Assembly (NCBI GenBank): GCA_937915515.1
Contig: CALGIK010000286.1
Location: forward strand, 1-6,515
Direction of reading: 5' to 3'
DNA length: 6,515 nucleotides
Source of the DNA: an uncultured Clostridia bacterium
Lineage (GTDB): Bacteria; Bacillota; Clostridia; Christensenellales; CAG-314
Position numbers and translations under genes: made by a program. Below are positions 6,045 through 6,515 of this stretch, one piece after another; within the stretch, counting starts at the first letter, position 1; every line of letters begins with the position of its first letter. The notes beneath the pieces are model-generated. The model was not told the origin of the DNA. It worked only from the letters and a program-made list of their open reading frames with translations, and did not search any database.

Positions 6045-6515
6045 ACTAAAGGTAAGTTAAAAACTTTTCACAAGGGTATTCATTGCGATGACTACAAATA
6101 TATTACAAAAGACAAGCCCATCGAAAAGATGCCGCTTGTTGATGATTATTTTGTGGGTTTATCACAACATTTAGGCGCACCCTCTACCGCCGTTGTCGAA
6201 AAAGGCAACACAGTAAAAGAGGGTCAGCTTATTGCAAAAGCAAGCGGATTTGTGTCGGCTAATATATATTCGCCAGTATGCGGACAAGTATTAGGGATAG
6301 AACAGCGTACAAACAATTTTGGTTTTACCGCCGATTATATCCATATAAAACGTAGCGAAGGACAAGCTGTTACGCTGGCTGATATAGACAAAAACGATTC
6401 AAAGGCAATTAAGGAAAGAATCTTTTTAGCCGGTATTGTCGGTTTAGGCGGAGCGGGTTTTCCCACTCATGTAAAAATAAGTCCGACAAAGCCTGTAGAT
6501 ACACTTATTATTAAC
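6042..6515 (+). CDS. rnfC: electron transport complex (Rnf) subunit C, N-terminal part, cut by the window end
   Basis: RnfC is the peripheral iron-sulfur subunit of the membrane-bound Rnf complex. The complex passes electrons from reduced ferredoxin to NAD+ and pumps Na+ or H+. The 158 codons present show the typical N-terminal barrel: FHKGIH (8-13), PIEKMPLVDDYFVGLSQHLGAP (26-47), then V-EKGNTVKEGQLIAKASGFVSA and SPVCGQVLGIE. The conserved GLGGAGFPTHVK begins the NuoF-like flavin/nucleotide-binding domain, and the fragment ends at DTLIIN. Full-length proteins are about 440 residues, so the SLBB and 4Fe-4S (CxxCxxC) regions lie beyond the window. In Clostridia rnfC usually heads rnfCDGEAB, which fits the strong promoter just upstream. 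GIHCDD differs slightly from the usual GIHP-x-E, and Cys replaces the common Ser in SPVCG; neither suggests loss of function. The start is TTG. Confidence 0.95.
   Translation, partial: MTKGKLKTFHKGIHCDDYKYITKDKPIEKMPLVDDYFVGLSQHLGAPSTAVVEKGNTVKEGQLIAKASGFVSANIYSPVCGQVLGIEQRTNNFGFTADYIHIKRSEGQAVTLADIDKNDSKAIKERIFLAGIVGLGGAGFPTHVKISPTKPVDTLIIN

Overview
The window is AT-rich DNA with strong GGAGG-type ribosome binding sites, clear Rho-independent terminators, a lipoprotein with a Gram-positive style signal, and the start of a clostridial-type rnf operon led by rnfC. Together these suggest an anaerobic low-GC Firmicute (class Clostridia or a close uncultured relative). This is an inference; there is no rRNA or other marker gene here to place it more finely.

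Layout, left to right. Positions 1-50 may hold the last codons of a plus-strand gene. A terminator at 197-229 closes a large minus-strand gene (266-3061). That gene encodes a 931-residue envelope protein with a hydrophobic segment at each end and three successive jelly-roll, carbohydrate-binding-like domains between them. A 166-base divergent spacer (3062-3227) carries its promoter, a palindrome at its predicted transcription start, and a separate hairpin. Reading right, two overlapping genes (3228-3590 and 3587-4078) encode two half-sized TauE/SafE (TSUP) membrane proteins that probably pair to make one anion transporter. A near-perfect hairpin with T-runs on both strands (4121-4171) terminates this operon and also the convergent minus-strand gene at 4177-5655. 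That gene is a predicted lipoprotein with two tandem bacterial Ig-like repeats and a C-terminal domain I do not recognise. A 386-base divergent spacer (5656-6041) holds candidate promoters for the lipoprotein and for the next gene. The window ends inside rnfC (from 6042), which starts at TTG and is normally the first gene of the ferredoxin:NAD+ oxidoreductase (Rnf) operon.

Apart from the two TSUP halves, the genes do not form one obvious pathway. The region looks like ordinary chromosome: two extracytoplasmic proteins of unknown ligand, an anion transporter pair and an energy-conserving complex. The most intriguing points are the doubly anchored three-domain surface protein, the split transporter, the unassigned C-terminal domain of the lipoprotein, and a palindrome of form TTAAC-N3-GTTAA found in both divergent promoter spacers. 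I found no mobile element, CRISPR array, RNA gene or riboswitch. No exciting new system is clearly demonstrated.
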